Source of the DNA: Apostichopus japonicus
Lineage: Eukaryota > Echinodermata > Holothuroidea > Aspidochirotida > Stichopodidae
Length of the DNA: 60,000 nt
NCBI RefSeq assembly: GCF_037975245.1
Contig: NC_092572.1
Span: 21,752,489 to 21,812,488, forward strand
Reading direction: 5' to 3'
The notes under the pieces were generated by a model that was not told where the DNA came from, did no database searches, and worked only from the letters and a program-made list of their open reading frames with translations. Positions within the stretch are counted from its first letter, which is position 1. Every line of letters begins with the position of its first letter. Shown piece by piece: positions 42,101 through 48,100 of the stretch. The position numbers and the translations under genes are program-made.

Positions 42101-45100
42101 ATTTGCTTTTCTTTTGTTCACGCTGCTGAAAGTACAAAGGTCATCTTTGGCTGTACTGAAACAATGTACAAGTCTTTACCAGAATTAATGCGGCCACATA
42201 TTTGCATCAAAATAATCGAACTGGTAAGACTGCCACAAAGAAGGAACAGAATATCATCAAATCCCAATTAATTTAACCCCAGATGGAAAAATAGACATGT
42301 ATGCATCATTTCTCTCTTTCATATCCTTGCATAAAATGTAACCAAAGATGGCACACGATGTGTTTGAAATGCGTACATAATCATTCTGTTACAAATCCCC
42401 AGACCGAGTAAACAACCACAAGGCATTGGGCAGTACATTTTTAATGTCAGCCTCCTGGACACCTGGCTACCAGTTTGCATGATCACTATTGAGTACAGCA
42501 AAGTACAGTACCAACAAAGCTTCAGTACAATATTCTATAACATTAATTAATAAATTAATTAATTCTATTATTTTTAATTACAGGTACGTATCAGTCTCTT
42601 AGAAGTGACAGCCCTGCACAGAAGTGACTCTGTCCTGGTACTCATATCTAAGCATAGTTGGCCACCCTCGTATCTGCCCTGATGGATTTGTACTCATAAT
42701 TCACTGTTTTAGAAATCTCGTAGTAGCGTATCGAAATTAGCGCAAGATTACTATGAGTACTCAGTATAAGTCCTTTGAACCTTGTGCTCCCACGGGTACT
42801 CGTACCAAAGCAAGATAATAATAATATAATAATATTTGCTTTTTATATACAGTAGCGCTTTATACCAGCGATAGGTCTCAAAGCTCTTTACAGACGTTAT
42901 ATTACCCGGGGTAAATTATGATAACCTGTCCCAGAGACAATCCCTCCAGCTCACAGGTACCCATTTAACCCCTGGGTGGAGAGAGGCAAGCGAGATAAAG
43001 CATCTTGCCCAAGGACACAACGTAATGAACTAGGCAGGAATCGAACCAGCAATCCTTGGATCACGAGTTCGACGCCTTAGCCAATTGGCCACAACGCTCT
43101 CAAGATCTACTAATGTGTATGATAACCTATGTTGGTGTACTCAAATCCAACCAGCTGCACATACATGTATGATGATTCACATACTGTACCACAGTTGGGC
43201 CTGTAGGCTCTGGTCACTAAGTTCTGCACTGACATATAGTATAAATCTAGAAAGAGCATGAGTAAGTACTGTACCTGGTGATCAGTTTAGCCTTGGTTGC
43301 ATCATGCCAGTACTTCTCAAGGAATGTTCGATTAAAGAGAAAAGGACCGTAAAACTGGATTTTGATTTTGTAGAATAAACTGTCCCTTTCATTTTCATCT
43401 ATAGCTTTTAGTCCAAGCTTCTTGACCAGACCTGACATCTGTAAACAAAGGAACAGAGGAAATTTCAATGAGTAAGTGTTTATGATGAGTATGTGCACAG
43501 TATTTTAAATGTACAGTTACAAATTATCACATTTGTGATGCTGTTCATGGTGGGTGGATACACATGTGTACAAGATTTACGACAACTACAGTATGAACTT
43601 GGGGTACCACAACTCTGTAAGTTTTGCCTTAAAGGGTGCGAAGACTCGCTCAAAAAGAAACGTCGAATGCTGGTAATCTGACCTAGTTTTGAATGACAGG
43701 TGTAAAAGAAGTGTTAGACACCACCATCGATCCCAGCAAATACACACACACACCTTGCTACCATCGGTAATTAGACACTAGTGTACAGTCAGTACATAAA
43801 GCTGCGGTCAATACCCACAGTAGGCAGGGTACATACGATACAGGTCCAGCTAAAGATAACAAGGTATCTCGTTTCATTACTGTACTGTCTACATTTTGTA
43901 GCAACACGAACAAAATGTCACTTGCAAGCAACGGAAAGTTAACTTTTTCAGAGCTCGGCACGCGGTTTGGGGCGAGTCTTTAATACCATATTCACCACTG
44001 TGTAGTCCAGTGCTGTATACTGTGTGTGAATGGTCACATGTGCTTCCAAAGCATGCTTACAGTACAGTATAAGTATAAGTACTACAGATCTTGCAACTCA
44101 GTAAATCTAGTACATTTTAAGGAAAGTCACACAACGAGATACAAAAAACCAAACAACTCGATCCACTATCAAACCCAACCTCTTTACATCAAGACTGAGA
44201 CCAGTGTGATTATAAACTGTGGTTATGTCACGTGAGGTATCACAAATTCCTACGAAAGAAAATATGGACACTGCACTGTACAATACTACATACACAAGAT
44301 AAGGTTAAAGGTGGATGAAGGGTCTACTGTGTGAGTACTGTGTATTTTAAAAGGTGTGAAGACTCCCACAAAAAGAAATGGGTAATCTGACTCGGTTCGA
44401 ATGAGGTGTAACAGAAGTGTAAGACACCACCATCGATCCCAAAAAATACACACAGCTTGCCACCGTCAGTAATTAGACACAAGTGTACAGTCAGTACATA
44501 CAGCTGCGGGCAATACCCACAGCACATTGTACAAACGATACAGCGATGGACATCTCAGGTCCAGCTAAAGATAACAAGGTATCACGTGTCATTACTGTCT
44601 GCATTTTGTAGCGACAAGAGAAAAACTTCACTTGCAAGCAAGTTAGAGCAAGAAAGCAAGAAAGTTAACTTTTTCAGAGCACAGCACGAGGTTTGGGGCG
44701 AGACTTCAATGCCTTTAAACAACCGACACTGTACTAATTATATAAGCGAGAAGGCCAAAGAGCAATGAATTCTTTACTCAGTTTATATTATAGAGGTCAA
44801 GCACTATATTGGACCATTCTGTAGTGCTGGCTACTACACTGTTGCATGCCTAACAAGTTGAACAGCTGTGTAAACAATTATTGACCATAATTTCCAATCA
44901 CTAACTTGATTTTTTTTCTTCAAAAGTAGGTTTGAACAGCAAATCAACAATCTCAATGCAAACAGGACGTGTAGTAAACAAAAGGACACTGTGACATATG
45001 AAATTTCCAATAAGATCAAATTAAACCATACTGTACCCACTATATTCTATGTCTTTTCCACACTTTACAAGGTACTACTCCTGTATATTTTAAGTAGTAC

Positions 45101-48100
45101 AAAACAGTATTGTTTCCATACAACAAAACCCAGTTTAAATGACCTTCCAAATAACGCCTGTCAGTCAGTGCTATCTATATGTGTTATGGTCAATTGCCCT
45201 TGAACAATTTTTTTGTAGCATTGAAAGCAATGTTCACTTTGTTGCATGATCAATGCTCTTGCATATATATGCTGTAACTGTTGTGACTAGTGAAAATTCT
45301 GTTTAACGTTGTTCACTGCTAGAGATGGGCAGCCTTGCTACAGTAATTTGCAGATAATGGGACAAATGTCAACAGGTAGATGAGGGCGCAAGAAAAAAGT
45401 CAATAATCGAGACTAAGTTAAAAGTGGCAAAAAGCTGAAAAGGGCGCCAGCAGTTTATTTGAGTCCGTCAGGGGGGGGGGGCATGCGCCCCCTTACTGTA
45501 TGGACGCTCCGCCACTGGACACAAGTTGCCTAAGAGTCATCCATGGGGAGGCAGTCATCCAGCACAAAGAAGTCAAGCCATCACACTGCAGACTTGTCCC
45601 TTGAAGACAGTGGCTCTCCATTCAGAATTTAATTTATTAATTTTTATTTTTATTACTATCTTCTTTCCAGCCCACTAGAGATTTTAGGGATGTGCTTTGT
45701 CTCATCTTTTGTTGCCAACAGGAAAGGTATCAACTAAATTTTTTGTCACGAATGGAGTCCTCTTCCTTAACATTGCCTAAGATCATAGATGGTTCAACTG
45801 TGACCTCCCATTAATCTTCCCAGATATTCATCCTGTCCAGATCCTGACTTAAACTAGATGTCACATCCTTCCTTTGGCTGGGAGAACTAATGGGTGTATA
45901 CAGTAGGAGTGTCATAATCATCGCCATATCAGTACAGGTCATTCTCACAGATATCAAACAGGTCATTGATACAGTATAGAACAACAGTGGACCAGAGTAT
46001 TGAGCTGCTTTGTAGTACGGAAGCATGATTGATGCCAGATGCTGCTGAAGATTCACCAGACAGGACTACTTGAGTGGAATTGTTAGATATTAAATAACTC
46101 TGCAGCCATGTATGCAGTTTAAATAACTCTGTAACCATTTATGCATTTTACCAGAAACTCCTTTAGAGCTGTATTTGGCTAGGAGTCTGTTGTGCCACAC
46201 ACATACTACACATACGTCTTGGCCAATGGCCAGGAAGTTGTTCCAAGTCTGAGACATTACGGTGAGAAGATTTGCTGTGCTATGACCTGGTCGAAACCAA
46301 ACTGTTTGCTGGACATTAGGTTAGATATGTAGTTGTACTGTAGGCCTAGTCTGCAGCAAGAACCTGTCTGAAGAATGAGAGTACCACTGTGGCAAGCTGC
46401 TTTAATTTCCAAAAGTGCTACACCAACATCGCGCCAATCACCTCCTTCCCCCCCCACCCACCCCCGCACCCAGCATTTTACTTTGAATTTCTTGAGTTAT
46501 GTAGGCATTTTCTGGCCCAATATACTGTTACATTGGGTGACGGATGGTAGAAGCAACTGAAGATTGAACAAAACATTTGGATCCTTAAGTCTATCTCTTT
46601 CCTTATTATTGTCACATCAGATGCAACACAGGTTGGGCATCTACTTCCTCAACATATATACCGTAGTTTGGGGGTTTTAGTTTTCAAGTACTTTGTAAGG
46701 GCGCTGCGACAGTTTCCACACCAATAATCCCAAATGAATACATTAGTTAATGAACTAGCATAGGATAGTAGGAAGTGAAAGAAAAATATATTCCATAAAA
46801 TGAACTGAATTGGAACCAGAATAAAAAACAGCTTCAATGTTAGCAGTCCATGCCTTACTACAGTATAAATTACTGTATTGTACAAACTATACTGGATCAC
46901 AACTACAGTAAATGACACATTTAACACAGTAAGCAGTCCATGACTTACTACAGTATAAATTACTGTGCTGTACAAACTATACTGGATCACAACTAGATCA
47001 CACATTTAACACAGTTAGCAGTCCATGCCTTACTACAGTATAAATTACTGTACTGTACAAGCTACTGTACTACATTGGATCATAACTGGATGACACATAT
47101 AACACAAGTAAGCAGTCCATGCCTTACTACAGTATAAATTACTGTACTGTACAAGCTATACTGGATCACAACTAGATCACACATTTAACACAGTAAGCAG
47201 TCCATGCCTTACTACAGTATATATGGGACAAACTAAAACGAATGACAGCGAATGACCGAATGACAATTGACTTTGTACAGGGTAAATTGTCATTTGAGAA
47301 TGACAGCGAATGACAGCAAATGACAGGGAATGACAGCGAATGACAACGAATGACAACGAAGGACAGTGTTGAGTGGAGATAGACAGTGTTGAGTGGAGAT
47401 AGACAGTATTGAGTGGAGATAGAATGATTAACGGAGTGGAGTAAATGCGGTTATTAGTTTTCTGCGCAAAAATGATTTGAGGAAAATCGCGTGTTACGTG
47501 GTTGTAGGATTTTGGTGTAATTTACAGATAAAAAACCACAGGGAAAGATTTTGTGTGAGAATGCTGAGCTTTTTACCTCTGTAGATTTATATAGAAAGAT
47601 AACTGAAGCCGTTTGAAGATTATAGTATTGTTAGTTTCTAACAATTAATATCGGAAAAATGACGTTAAATTTACTTTTTAAATTACTTACAATTTCGCTT
47701 ACTATAAGGTGCGTTTTTATCTTGTCCGTACTTTACTTGATCAAGATACCCACGAAGTCTGAACTGTGATATCCAGTTGAAGCAAATGTCTGTGCTGTCA
47801 TTATTGTCATTCGTTTTAGTCAACGCATTTTTTTATTTGAACAACATATTGTCATTCGTTATGTGTAACACCCGTATATATTACTGTACTGTACAAACCA
47901 TACTGGATCAAAACTAGATGACACATTTAACACAGTAAGCAGTCCATTTTTTTTACCCAGGAACCATCGTATTTCATATTCAAGATGAAATTGCGAGCTG
48001 TCAAAAGTAAAAAATCTGCCACACAAAATTTGAACACATAATACACTCTTATACAGTATTTGAACAAACACCTTTATCACACAATTTAATATGCTCAACC

